A program made the position numbers and the translations under genes. This document shows positions 1 to 6,625 of a stretch of DNA of 10,583 nt, in pieces. The notes below the pieces were generated by a model, which saw only the letters and a list, made by a program, of their open reading frames with translations, had not been told where the DNA came from and ran no database searches. Position 1 is the first letter of the stretch, and every line of letters begins with the position of its first letter. This DNA comes from Comamonadaceae bacterium (GTDB lineage: Bacteria > Pseudomonadota > Gammaproteobacteria > Burkholderiales > Burkholderiaceae_C): the NCBI GenBank assembly GCA_027490555.1, contig JAIXXW010000177.1:1-10583 (forward strand), read 5' to 3'.

Positions 1-119
1 AGGTGCTGGCAGCGTTGCGCCCATTGGCCATGGGTGGCCATGGGCTGGGTGCCGCTGAAAAGGGCGGGGCGCTCTGGCGCCATGCGGGCCTGGCGTTGCA
101 GCAGGTGGGCGAGGTTCAA
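1..119 (-). CDS. Acyl-CoA ligase-like AMP-binding protein, N-terminal fragment
   Basis: Only the first 39 codons lie in the window; the gene runs off the left edge. Read from a TTG at 119, the peptide begins MNLAHLLQRQARMAPERPAL and continues FSGTQPMATHGQWAQRCQH. This resembles the N-terminus of class I AMP-forming acyl-CoA synthetases: an NLAxLL helix, then an xxPxRPALxxG strand, then the start of the next helix. Such enzymes activate carboxylic acids as acyl-AMP and then acyl-CoA in the cytoplasm. TTG was chosen because a GGAG sits 6 bases upstream and no ATG or GTG is in frame before it; an internal ATG at codon 13 would cut the conserved start. The gene follows ribD on the same strand after a 107-base spacer. 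None of the catalytic motifs is in view, so the substrate and the exact family are inference. Confidence 0.55.
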   Translation of the reverse strand, partial: MNLAHLLQRQARMAPERPALFSGTQPMATHGQWAQRCQH

Positions 120-164
120 AGCGGTCTCCGTCTCAAGCTGTTCATACAGGCGGGCAGGGCCTGC

Positions 165-200
165 TGGGGTTCTCTGTGGGGTTTTTGTGGGGTTTTTGTG
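165..200. repeat. Short tandem repeat, 11-base unit
   Basis: Two perfect adjacent copies of TGGGGTTTTTG (177-187 and 188-198) follow a degenerate 12-base copy (165-176). They lie between the ribD stop and the start of the acyl-CoA ligase gene. On the coding (minus) strand the tract is a C/A-rich stretch with no strong secondary structure. It may be a product of slippage; no function is evident. Confidence 0.6.
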
Positions 201-226
201 AGGTCGTCGTGGTGCCTTCGTGGATC

Positions 227-1366
227 CTACGTCGTGCGCCGCAGCAGCAGGCGCAAATCCGGTCCTGTGCGGTCTGCCGCGTGGAATGCCAGCCGCACGG
301 CCTGGCCCAGCTCGGTCAAGGCGGGCAGCAGGGCCATGCCCTGGCCGGGGCCCAGCAGTGCAGGCGCCATGTAGACCAGGTACTCGTCCACCAAGCCGGC
401 CCGGATGAAGGAGCCGTTGAGCTTGTGACCCGCCTCCAGGTGCAGTTCATTGACCTCGCGCCGGGCCAGATCCCGCAACATGGCCGCCAGATCGACCTTG
501 CCGCCGGGGCCAGGCATGTCGATCACCTGCACACCGCGCGCCGTCAGGGCCTGGCGTTTGTCGGCCAGTGCTGGATTGGCCGGATCGCCAGCGGTGTACA
601 GCCAGATCTGCCGCGCCGAGTCGCCTTCGCCTTGCGTGTCCAGCAGCCTGGCGTTCAAGGGGATCTCGAGCCGGCTGTCCACCACCACCAGGTGGGGCTG
701 GCGCGGCGCATCCAGGCCACGCACTGTGAGCAGGGGGTTGTCTTCGAGCACGGTGCCGATGCCGGTCAGGATGGCACAGGCGCGGGCACGCCAGGCATGG
801 CCGTCGGCACGGGCTTCGGGACTGGTGATCCACTGGCTTTGGCCGTTGGGCAGGGCGGTTTGGCCGTCCAATGAAACGGCCACTTTCATGCGCACCCAGG
901 GCAGTCCCCGGCGCATCCGCTGGAAAAACCCGATGTTCAACTCATGCGCCTGGCGGGCGAGGGCACTGTGCGGGTCCAGTGTGTCGGTCTGCACACCGGC
1001 GGCCGCCAGCCGCGCCATGCCCCGGCCAGCGACCTGGGGATTGGGGTCGGTCATGGCCGCCACCACGCGCCCAATGCCCGCAGCCGCCAGGGCATCGCAG
1101 CAAGGCCCGGTGCGCCCCTGGTGGGCGCAGGGCTCGAGCGTGACCCAGGCGGTGGCCCCTTGCACCCGGTGCCCACGCCCGGCGGCATCGCGCAAGGCCA
1201 TGATTTCGGCATGCGCACCGCCGGCCCTTTGGGTGTGGCCCTGGCCCAGCACGGTTCCGTCGGCGGCGGTGATGACACAGCCGACGCGGGGGTTGGGTGA
1301 GGTCAGCCACAGGGCCTGGCCGGCCAGATCCAGGGCATGTTGCATGGGCGTGAGGTCGGTGTTCAA
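227..1366 (-). CDS. ribD: Bifunctional riboflavin biosynthesis protein RibD (deaminase/reductase)
   Basis: RibD carries out the second and third steps of riboflavin synthesis from GTP: deamination of the pyrimidine intermediate, then NADPH-dependent reduction of its ribosyl side chain. The N-terminal half is a CMP/dCMP-type zinc deaminase. It has TSPNPRVGCVI, then HAE (His52, Glu54) and PCAHQGRTGPC (Cys80, Cys89), which supply the zinc ligands and the catalytic Glu. From about residue 153 the reductase domain begins with PWVRMKVAVSLDGQTAL and ends with a GLVDEYLVYMAPALLG segment. Length from TTG is 379 aa, normal for the family. The frame is open up to a GTG at 1411 and also has an ATG at 1345; none has a clear Shine-Dalgarno. 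TTG was preferred because it leaves seven residues before the MQHALDLA helix, close to the E. coli protein as I recall it. The gene follows pilV closely on the same strand and may be co-transcribed. Identity is very secure; the start is not. Confidence 0.95.
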   Translation of the reverse strand: MNTDLTPMQHALDLAGQALWLTSPNPRVGCVITAADGTVLGQGHTQRAGGAHAEIMALRDAAGRGHRVQGATAWVTLEPCAHQGRTGPCCDALAAAGIGRVVAAMTDPNPQVAGRGMARLAAAGVQTDTLDPHSALARQAHELNIGFFQRMRRGLPWVRMKVAVSLDGQTALPNGQSQWITSPEARADGHAWRARACAILTGIGTVLEDNPLLTVRGLDAPRQPHLVVVDSRLEIPLNARLLDTQGEGDSARQIWLYTAGDPANPALADKRQALTARGVQVIDMPGPGGKVDLAAMLRDLARREVNELHLEAGHKLNGSFIRAGLVDEYLVYMAPALLGPGQGMALLPALTELGQAVRLAFHAADRTGPDLRLLLRRTT

Positions 1367-1423
1367 AGAGGTCACGGCAGTCAAAGCAAGGTGGTCGGGT
1401 GGCACGACCACGGGGTCGGCCCA

Positions 1424-1855
1424 TCACGGAGAGGATACGCCAAGCCAGAGGGGGATGGCCGAGGCACTGCTGTGCCACAGGATGTGTCCTTGGCCGACGC
1501 CGGCCCGTGTGCCGCTGGGCTGGGGGAGCTCACCTGCGCCGGCCCATGTGACGCTCACCTGCAGGTCGATCACCAGACCGTCTGGCCGGGGGGTGCTGAG
1601 CATTTTGCGCTGGTAGCGAATGCCATGGATCAGGATGTCATCTTGGACAGGGCAGCTCTTGCCCTGGGCTTGCCAGCAGTCCATGGCTTCCTGGGCCAGC
1701 AGATGGGCCACCGTGTGCTGGCGGTTGTCGGTGGCCGATTGAAAGGTTTTCAGGGCCAATTGGGTGGTCCCGGCCAGGCCGATGCCCAGCACGGCCGAGG
1801 CGATCAGGGCGTCGACCAAGGCCATGCCCTTTTGAGCGCCCGCTGGAGGCTTCAT
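1424..1855 (-). CDS. pilV: Type IV pilus minor pilin PilV-like
   Basis: A 143-aa minor pilin, the last of four tightly packed pilin genes. The N-terminus has a short basic leader, then Gly10 and a long hydrophobic helix (MALVDALIASAVLGIGLAG), the class III signal recognised by the prepilin peptidase PilD. The residue at mature position 5 is Asp15 rather than the usual Glu, a conservative change, and position 1 is Met rather than Phe. The pattern of a helix followed by QLALKTFQSA resembles PilV (GxTLIEVLVAxxIxxIGLxG...). Two cysteines (60, 68) could form a disulfide. The start ATG overlaps the pilX stop as ATGA, so translation is probably coupled; an upstream in-frame extension lies inside pilX. 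PilV is thought to help form the pilus-priming tip complex in the inner membrane. The family call is good; assignment to PilV over another minor pilin rests partly on gene order. Confidence 0.8.
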   Translation of the reverse strand: MKPPAGAQKGMALVDALIASAVLGIGLAGTTQLALKTFQSATDNRQHTVAHLLAQEAMDCWQAQGKSCPVQDDILIHGIRYQRKMLSTPRPDGLVIDLQVSVTWAGAGELPQPSGTRAGVGQGHILWHSSASAIPLWLGVSSP

Positions 1856-3069
1856 GGCGTGCCATCGCTCCAGCTGCCGTGGATGCGTTGCGTGCGGGTG
1901 GCATCCATCCCTTCTGGCCAATGCAGGGTGTAGGCTTTGCGGCCTTCGGCCCTGGCCAGCACAGCGCCGGCCCGCCAATCGGGCAGGCCCGATTCCACCA
2001 CCAGCTGGCCCTCGACGCTGCCGCCTTGCCAAGCGCGCACCTTCTCGTCGTCACAGCCTGAGTCCAGCACGACCGTGCCCAGGATGCGCACCGCAGCGCC
2101 CAGGTGCGGACAACGCGCGCTGCAGGCCAAAGCGGAAAACACCAGCAAGACGGGGTGCTCGCTGGTGCCCACACTTTGCGTCCAAGGGGCAGGGCTGTCG
2201 ATCCAGTAAACGGTGCGGGGTGGGGTGCTGCTGGCGCTGAGCCCCTGGCTTTCCTGGGCCCGGGACCAGGCCTGCACTTCCTCCTGCCGGATCTGTCCCA
2301 GCACGCTGCGCCAGGCAGCCCCAGTGCAGGGGCTGCGCGTGGTGGCCGTGCTGGGGCCGACCCTGTCGCCGCCAGCAGGCAAACTGGCCGCTTGCAGGGC
2401 CAGGCAGCTCAGGTTTTCCGCCGCTGAGATGAGGCCATTGCGGTCGGTGTCCGGCACGAAATGTGTCTGCACGGCGGGGCCGATGGCATTGCCGCTGCAG
2501 ACCTCGCCTTGGCGCGACAGGGGGCATACGCGCACCCCTGCGCCCGGGGCTGGGTGGAGGCAGCCGTTCAAGACCAGCGCCGCCGTCGCGGCCAGTGTCG
2601 GCGCGGGCGGCATCACAGGCACGAACAGGCTTTCGCGCACCTGTGCCCGGCTTTCATGACCGGGCATGCTTGCACTCGCATGTACCCGGATCACATGCGG
2701 CGACTGCACCAGATCCCGCACCAGGGTCGCAGACAGACGGGCCTGGGGCATGGCCGGGTGGGGCGCGAGCGGCCAATCGCTGCATTGCCACTGCAGGCCG
2801 TTCACCCCCTCAGGGCAGAGGCCGCGTGTGGCAAACAGCGCATGGCTGTTGTGGGCGCTGGCGACGATCAGCGCCTGGGCGCTGGCCAAAGCCGCATCGG
2901 CCGCCAGGCGTGCCTGTATGGCGTGAGCATGGTTGCGGTTGGCCAGTTGGTCCACCAGCACACTGCGTGCGCTGAACAGGCTGGTCAAAGCGGCCAGGGT
3001 CACCAGCCCAATGGCCACCAACAGCGTGATGGCACCGCGCTGGGCTGGGGCAGTGCGGTGGCCGGTCAT
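1852..3069 (-). CDS. pilX: PilX-like minor pilin, oversized and cysteine-rich
   Basis: A 405-aa protein with a type III leader: QRG (Gly12 at the cleavage site), then the hydrophobic helix AITLLVAIGLVTLAALTSLF. After it comes RSVLVDQLANRNHAHAIQA followed by an Ala-rich stretch, the typical PilX N-terminal pattern (EERMAGNxxxxxxAFxAAEAAL). Mature position 5 is Leu, as is common for PilX/GspK-type tip subunits. The protein is about twice the usual PilX length. The extra C-terminal part has ten cysteines in all (85, 96, 170, 182, 191, 222, 248, 316, 320, 339) and an EF-hand-like loop, DTDRNGLISAAE, at 207-218. Its ATG overlaps the pilW stop (ATGA) and its TGA overlaps the pilV start, so all three are probably translationally coupled. 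The likely role is a tip minor pilin at the inner membrane and periplasm. PilX identity is supported by the N-terminus and position; the function of the C-terminal region is unknown. Confidence 0.75.
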   Translation of the reverse strand: MTGHRTAPAQRGAITLLVAIGLVTLAALTSLFSARSVLVDQLANRNHAHAIQARLAADAALASAQALIVASAHNSHALFATRGLCPEGVNGLQWQCSDWPLAPHPAMPQARLSATLVRDLVQSPHVIRVHASASMPGHESRAQVRESLFVPVMPPAPTLAATAALVLNGCLHPAPGAGVRVCPLSRQGEVCSGNAIGPAVQTHFVPDTDRNGLISAAENLSCLALQAASLPAGGDRVGPSTATTRSPCTGAAWRSVLGQIRQEEVQAWSRAQESQGLSASSTPPRTVYWIDSPAPWTQSVGTSEHPVLLVFSALACSARCPHLGAAVRILGTVVLDSGCDDEKVRAWQGGSVEGQLVVESGLPDWRAGAVLARAEGRKAYTLHWPEGMDATRTQRIHGSWSDGTP

Positions 3070-3698
3070 GGGCAAAAGCGCGCTTGCTGGCTGGCGGGCA
3101 CGGCGTTGCGCAAGGCGATGGTGTGTGACAGGCTGAGCCGGCGCGAGGCATCTGCGGGCCATTGCGCGGTCAAATCCATCCGCAGGGTGCGCTCAAGCCA
3201 GCCACTGTGTGCTTGGCATTGCAGATGCCACCGCAAAGCGGTGATCCGAAGGTTGGCGCGGTCCGAGATGGCTTGCCAGCTGCCGTGGCCCAGACAGGAG
3301 CGGCGGGCCTGCAGCGCCCCATCGACCAAGCGAAAACCCATGCACTCGTTGTCTTCGCGCAGGCCATTGTGGTTGCGGTCATGGCTGAAGTCGATCTGGT
3401 CGCCCTGGATGCTGAAGTCCAGTCCGTCCTGGCAAAAGGGCGCATCGCAGCGCTCGGGGGCGCGCTGTTGCCAGGCCAATGCCGTGTACTGCGCTTTGCG
3501 CAACTCCCGCGACATCCAGTGGACGGCCGAACGCAAATCATGGTGCAGGTGGCTGTCTTGCAAGGTCGCATGGTGATGCCCCAGGTGCTTGGCCAACATG
3601 GCGCTGCCCGCTGCCAGCACCACCAAACCCACTGACAGGCCCACCATCAGGCCCATCAAGGTTTCGCCCCGTTCTCGATCGGTGGGCATGCGCTTCAT
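3066..3698 (-). CDS. pilW: PilW-like minor pilin lacking Glu at mature position 5
   Basis: A 210-aa protein with a short charged leader and Gly11 before ETLMGLMVGLSVGLVVLAAG, a pilin-type N-terminal helix. The following segment LHHDLRSAVHWMSRELRKAQY matches the PilW signature (xxDxRxAxxxIxRELRxAGY). Usually position 1 is Phe and position 5 Glu; here they are Glu12 and Gly16, which is unusual for a member other than PilX. Residues 107-118, DRNHNGLREDNE, form an EF-hand-like loop. Six cysteines are present (84, 89, 119, 135, 161, 209). At 210 aa it is short for PilW, which often exceeds 250. The ATG overlaps the pilE stop (ATGA) and the TGA overlaps the pilX start. The likely role is a subunit of the minor-pilin priming complex of a type IV pilus. 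PilW is the best fit by the Arg-rich helix signature and gene order. Confidence 0.78.
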   Translation of the reverse strand: MKRMPTDRERGETLMGLMVGLSVGLVVLAAGSAMLAKHLGHHHATLQDSHLHHDLRSAVHWMSRELRKAQYTALAWQQRAPERCDAPFCQDGLDFSIQGDQIDFSHDRNHNGLREDNECMGFRLVDGALQARRSCLGHGSWQAISDRANLRITALRWHLQCQAHSGWLERTLRMDLTAQWPADASRRLSLSHTIALRNAVPASQQARFCP

Positions 3699-4183
3699 CG
3701 CCGCCAGCAACGGTGGGGATCGCTGTCCACCTGGTCTCCCGCCCCCCAAATCGCGGTGGCGCTGCCTTGCCACCGCAAATGCAGGGGGGAGCACCTGCGG
3801 TCGGCAGACTGGCTTCCCAAACCGATGGCCTGCGCCACATAGCCATCGGCCGTGGCTTCGATCAGGCGTATCCGGTAATGACCCGAGGGCGAGAGGTCGC
3901 TGCGCCAACCCAGGTCCGCGAGGCTGTCGGCGTGGCGCTCGTTCATGCTGCGCCAGCGCACCTGGTCGGTTTGCAGCTGCAGCAATGCCGCCTGTCCATC
4001 GCTGCGGCGGGCCATCCGCTGCTGGTCCTGGTAGGTCGGCAAAGCCAATGCCGTCAGCGATCCCAACAGCGCCACGCAGATCAGCATTTCCGTCAGGGTC
4101 CAGCCCCGGCTGGCCCAGTCCTCTGCTCGGTCCCGGTGCAGACCCGACGCCGATGGTGGGTCTTGGTGTGCTTCCGTTGGCAT
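3695..4183 (-). CDS. pilE: PilE-family minor pilin
   Basis: A 162-aa type IV pilin-like protein and first gene of the minus-strand pilin set. The leader ends at Gly27, followed by WTLTEMLICVALLGSLTALALPTYQDQ, with the conserved Glu at mature position 5 (Glu32). The mature part shows the PilE pattern: RRSDGQAALLQLQ after the helix, a GHYRI strand, then ADRRCSPLHLRWQG and a final RCW, so Cys131 and Cys159 likely form the C-terminal disulfide loop. The start is set by a strong ribosome site (AAGGAGG) just upstream; a longer open frame to 4486 runs antisense into fimT and is not real. It lies divergent from fimT. It probably acts as a minor pilin loaded into the pilus after PilD processing rather than as the major subunit, given its place among minor pilins. 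That role is an inference. Confidence 0.82.
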   Translation of the reverse strand: MPTEAHQDPPSASGLHRDRAEDWASRGWTLTEMLICVALLGSLTALALPTYQDQQRMARRSDGQAALLQLQTDQVRWRSMNERHADSLADLGWRSDLSPSGHYRIRLIEATADGYVAQAIGLGSQSADRRCSPLHLRWQGSATAIWGAGDQVDSDPHRCWRR

Positions 4184-4261
4184 GCCCCCTCCTTTTTGGA
4201 AATATTGTGTTCTTTTGTATGCGGCTTGTACAGTGTGGCGATGTCCTCCTGAACAGCGCAC
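4184..4261. promoter_or_regulatory. Divergent pilE/fimT intergenic region
   Basis: This 78-base spacer separates the divergent starts of pilE (minus) and fimT (plus) and must hold upstream signals for the pilE-pilW-pilX-pilV set and probably for fimT. Its centre (about 4194-4232) is much richer in A+T than the surrounding genes. On the minus strand, TGTACA and CAATAT could serve as -35 and -10 boxes, but the spacing is about 19 bases and the match is weak. No convincing plus-strand promoter or ribosome site for fimT was found. Confidence 0.4.
4188..4194 (-). promoter_or_regulatory. Strong Shine-Dalgarno of pilE
   Basis: AAGGAGG read on the minus strand, four bases before the ATG at 4183. It is the only strong ribosome site in the pilin operon; the three downstream genes start through 4-base overlaps. 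It fixes the pilE start. Confidence 0.75.
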
Positions 4262-4837
4262 ATGCCCATCCCCGCACCGCTCAAGCCATTGGCCCAGGCC
4301 AAGAACAGCGCCACAGGCTTTACCTTGATGGAAGCGGTGCTCGTCATTGCCGTGTTGGCTGTGTTGGTGGGCTTGACCGCGCCCGCCATGACGGGCTGGC
4401 AGGCACGCCACCGTGTGCAGGCACAGGCAGAAAGCCTGCTGGACAGCCTGGTGCTGGCTCGCTCCGAGGCTTTGCGCAGGCAGCACAGGGTCACGCTGTG
4501 CGCCAGGTCACAAGAGGGCCTGTGCGATCCTGAGGGGCAATGGCAGCAGGGCTGGCTGGTGTTTGTCGATGCCAACCACAACGGTCTTCGCGACAGCGGC
4601 GAGGTGTTGCTGGACACGCGTGAAGCCCTGCCCAAGGGGGTGCAGGTCGGTGTCAGCCTCACCGTCAAAACCTACTATGCCTACAACGCCGAGGGCCGCA
4701 GTGCGACGGTGCAGGGCGCCTTCATGGCCGGGACATGGCGCTTTTGCGTGGGGAGCTCGTCACGCGCTTGGCGGGTGGTGGCCAATGCGCTGGGCAAGCC
4801 CAGGATCGAGTCCTACACCTCCGAGCAATGCCCCTGA
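4262..4837 (+). CDS. fimT: FimT/GspH-family pseudopilin
   Basis: A 191-aa protein with the class III leader ending at Gly19, then FTLMEAVLVIAVLAVLVGLTAPAM, with the conserved Phe1 and Glu5 (Glu24). The next part, AQAESLLDSLVLARSEALRRQHRVTLC, is typical of GspH/FimT proteins. The family loop WLVFVDANHNGLRDSGEVL follows, in which D103-E114 is an EF-hand-like 12-residue loop. Cysteines are at 80, 88, 162 and 190. FimT is an inner-membrane minor pilin-like protein; in some naturally competent gammaproteobacteria a FimT protein binds DNA, but whether this one does cannot be told from sequence. It is transcribed opposite to the other pilin genes, divergent from pilE, and converges on nrdR with a 19-base gap. 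The start ATG lacks a clear Shine-Dalgarno, but the leader length is normal and an in-frame alternative is absent just upstream. Confidence 0.88.
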   Translation: MPIPAPLKPLAQAKNSATGFTLMEAVLVIAVLAVLVGLTAPAMTGWQARHRVQAQAESLLDSLVLARSEALRRQHRVTLCARSQEGLCDPEGQWQQGWLVFVDANHNGLRDSGEVLLDTREALPKGVQVGVSLTVKTYYAYNAEGRSATVQGAFMAGTWRFCVGSSSRAWRVVANALGKPRIESYTSEQCP

Positions 4838-4856
4838 GGGCCTGGCCCGAACCCGA

Positions 4857-5306
4857 TCAGCTCTGCACCTCGTCCACCAGCGTTTTGAAAGCGTCGATGT
4901 CTTCAAAATTGCGGTAGACGCTGGCAAAGCGCACATAAGCCACTTTGTCGAGCTTTTTGAGTTCGCGCATGACCAGCTCGCCAATGCGGTGCGAACCCAC
5001 TTCGCGGATGCCCAGATTGAGCAGCTTTTCCTCGATCCGCTCGATCGCGCTGTCCACCTGTTCGGTGCTGACAGGGCGTTTGCGCAAAGCCAGGTTCAGG
5101 CTGGCCAGCAATTTGTCCCTTTGGTAATCGATGCGCCGACCGTCCTTTTTGACGATGGCCGGAAAATTGACCTCCGGCTTCTCGTAAGTGGTGAAGCGCT
5201 TTTCACACGCGCCGCATTGGCGTCGGCGGCGGATGAATCCGCCATCTTCCGCCAGACGCGTCTCCACCACCTGGGTGTCGATGTGCGCGCAAAAAGGACA
5301 TTTCAT
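4857..5306 (-). CDS. nrdR: Transcriptional repressor NrdR
   Basis: A 149-aa protein matching NrdR over its whole length. It has an N-terminal zinc ribbon with CPFC (Cys3, Cys6) and CGAC (Cys31, Cys34), the basic FIRRRRQC stretch that contacts DNA, and RFTTYE. An ATP-cone domain follows from about residue 49 to 139, including VxKKDGRRxxYxRDKL and a YVRFASVYRNF segment. NrdR senses nucleotides through the ATP cone and represses ribonucleotide reductase operons by binding NrdR boxes. It lies 12 bases downstream of glyA on the same strand, the usual arrangement in betaproteobacteria, so it is probably co-transcribed with glyA. Its ribosome site is weak, which would fit coupling to glyA. No NrdR box was seen in the window, as expected if its targets lie elsewhere. 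Very secure. Confidence 0.98.
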   Translation of the reverse strand: MKCPFCAHIDTQVVETRLAEDGGFIRRRRQCGACEKRFTTYEKPEVNFPAIVKKDGRRIDYQRDKLLASLNLALRKRPVSTEQVDSAIERIEEKLLNLGIREVGSHRIGELVMRELKKLDKVAYVRFASVYRNFEDIDAFKTLVDEVQS

Positions 5307-5318
5307 GGCGGCCGCCGA

Positions 5319-6563
5319 TCAACCGTAAACCGGGAAGCGGCTGGTCAAGGCATGCACCTTGGCGCGCACGGTGGCCAAATTGGCCTCGTCCAGCGGGTTG
5401 TCCAGCACGTCGGCAATCAGGTGGGCGGTGGCACGGGCCTCCTCGTCCTTGAAGCCGCGGGTGGTCATGGCCGGTGTGCCGATGCGCACACCACTGGTCA
5501 CAAAGGGCTTTTCCGGATCGTTGGGGATGGCGTTTTTGTTGATCGTCATGTGCGCCTGGCCCAAAGCAGCTTCGGCCACCTTGCCGGTGATCCCCTTGGC
5601 GCGCAGGTCGACCAGCATGACGTGGCTCTGGGTGCCGCCGCTGACGATGCGCAGACCGCGCTGTGTCAAGGTTTCGGCGATGATCTGCGCATTTTTGACC
5701 ACCTGGGCCTGGTAGGCCTTGAACTCGGGCTGCAGGGCTTCCTTGAAGGCCACGGCCTTGGCCGCGATCACATGCATCAGCGGGCCGCCTTGCAGGCCAG
5801 GGAAGATGGCGCTGTTGATGGCCTTTTCGTGCTCGGCCTTCATCAAGATGATGCCACCGCGCGGTCCACGCAAGCTCTTGTGGGTGGTGGAGGTCACCAC
5901 ATCGGCATGCGGCACCGGGTTGGGGTAGACGCCAGCGGCGATCAGACCGGCGTAATGGGCCATGTCGACCAAAAAGATGGCGCCGACTTCTTTGGCCACT
6001 TTGGCAAACCGGGCAAAGTCGATGTGCAGCGAGTAGGCAGAGGCGCCGGCGATGATGAGTCTGGGCCGGGTTTCCCGGGCCTTGGCTTCCATCGCGTCGT
6101 AGTCGATGGCTTCGTTGGCGTCCAGGCCATAGCTCACCACGTTGAACCACTTGCCCGACATGTTCAGCGGCATGCCGTGGGTCAGGTGGCCACCTTCGGC
6201 CAGGCTCATGCCCATGATGGTGTCGCCGGGCTTGAGGAAGGCGAGGAACACGGCCTCGTTGGCCGACGCCCCGCAATGCGGCTGCACATTGGCCGCCTCA
6301 GCGCCAAACAACTGCTTGATGCGGTCGATGGCCAGTTGCTCGGCCACGTCCACATGCTCGCAACCGCCGTAATAGCGTTTGCCAGGGTAGCCTTCGGCGT
6401 ATTTGTTGGTGAGTTGGCTGCCCTGGGCGGCCATGACGGCAGGCGAGGCGTAGTTTTCGCTGGCGATCAGTTCGATGTGGTGTTCCTGACGGGCGTTCTC
6501 GGCCTGGATGGCTGCAAAAAGTTCGGGGTCAGTTTGCTCAATCAATGTCTTGCGGTTGTACAT
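5319..6563 (-). CDS. glyA: Serine hydroxymethyltransferase
   Basis: GlyA is a cytoplasmic PLP enzyme that interconverts serine and glycine with tetrahydrofolate, giving 5,10-methylene-THF for one-carbon metabolism. The 414-aa product has the family landmarks: ELIASENYAS near residue 31, LTNKYAEGYPGKRYYGG at about 51-67, DMAHYAG (Asp200, His203) and the PLP-binding STTHKSLRGPRGG with Lys229, the same position as in E. coli GlyA. The C-terminal region with SGVRIGTPAMTTRG is intact. The ATG at 6563 is preceded by AAAGGA at proper spacing, and the product then starts at the expected MYNRKTLIEQTDPE; a longer frame to 6668 is spacer. It leads the glyA-nrdR pair. Upstream lies an unusual structured spacer that may be its leader. 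No defects seen. Confidence 0.99.
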   Translation of the reverse strand: MYNRKTLIEQTDPELFAAIQAENARQEHHIELIASENYASPAVMAAQGSQLTNKYAEGYPGKRYYGGCEHVDVAEQLAIDRIKQLFGAEAANVQPHCGASANEAVFLAFLKPGDTIMGMSLAEGGHLTHGMPLNMSGKWFNVVSYGLDANEAIDYDAMEAKARETRPRLIIAGASAYSLHIDFARFAKVAKEVGAIFLVDMAHYAGLIAAGVYPNPVPHADVVTSTTHKSLRGPRGGIILMKAEHEKAINSAIFPGLQGGPLMHVIAAKAVAFKEALQPEFKAYQAQVVKNAQIIAETLTQRGLRIVSGGTQSHVMLVDLRAKGITGKVAEAALGQAHMTINKNAIPNDPEKPFVTSGVRIGTPAMTTRGFKDEEARATAHLIADVLDNPLDEANLATVRAKVHALTSRFPVYG

Positions 6564-6568
6564 GGCAG

Positions 6569-6574
6569 TCCTTT
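6569..6574 (-). promoter_or_regulatory. Ribosome binding site of glyA
   Basis: AAAGGA on the minus strand, five bases from the ATG at 6563. It decides the glyA start over an upstream in-frame start at 6668. Confidence 0.65.
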
Positions 6575-6594
6575 GGATGGATATGGCCTTGACC

Positions 6595-6625
6595 AAAAAA
6601 GGGCGTTCTTTGACAAGGGCTGCCC
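6595..6625 (-). terminator. Possible rho-independent terminator or attenuator upstream of glyA
   Basis: On the minus strand GGGC (6625-6622) can pair with GCCC (6604-6601), immediately followed by a run of six T (6600-6595). The stem is only four base pairs with a 17-base loop, and the GGGC can also pair with a nearer AGCCC, so alternative folds exist. A U-run terminator 30 bases before the glyA start would suggest either the 3' end of a small RNA or an attenuator in the glyA leader. Weak as a stand-alone terminator. Confidence 0.3.

Noticed and set aside
450..1616. Long plus-strand frame opposite ribD and pilV
   Set aside because: Its product is low-complexity, rich in Arg, Ala, Ser and Pro, with no domain, and it is antisense to clear RibD motifs.
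4838..4848. GGGCCTGGCCC dyad between convergent fimT and nrdR as a bidirectional terminator
   Set aside because: There is no usable loop and no T-run on either side; it is too short to support a terminator call.
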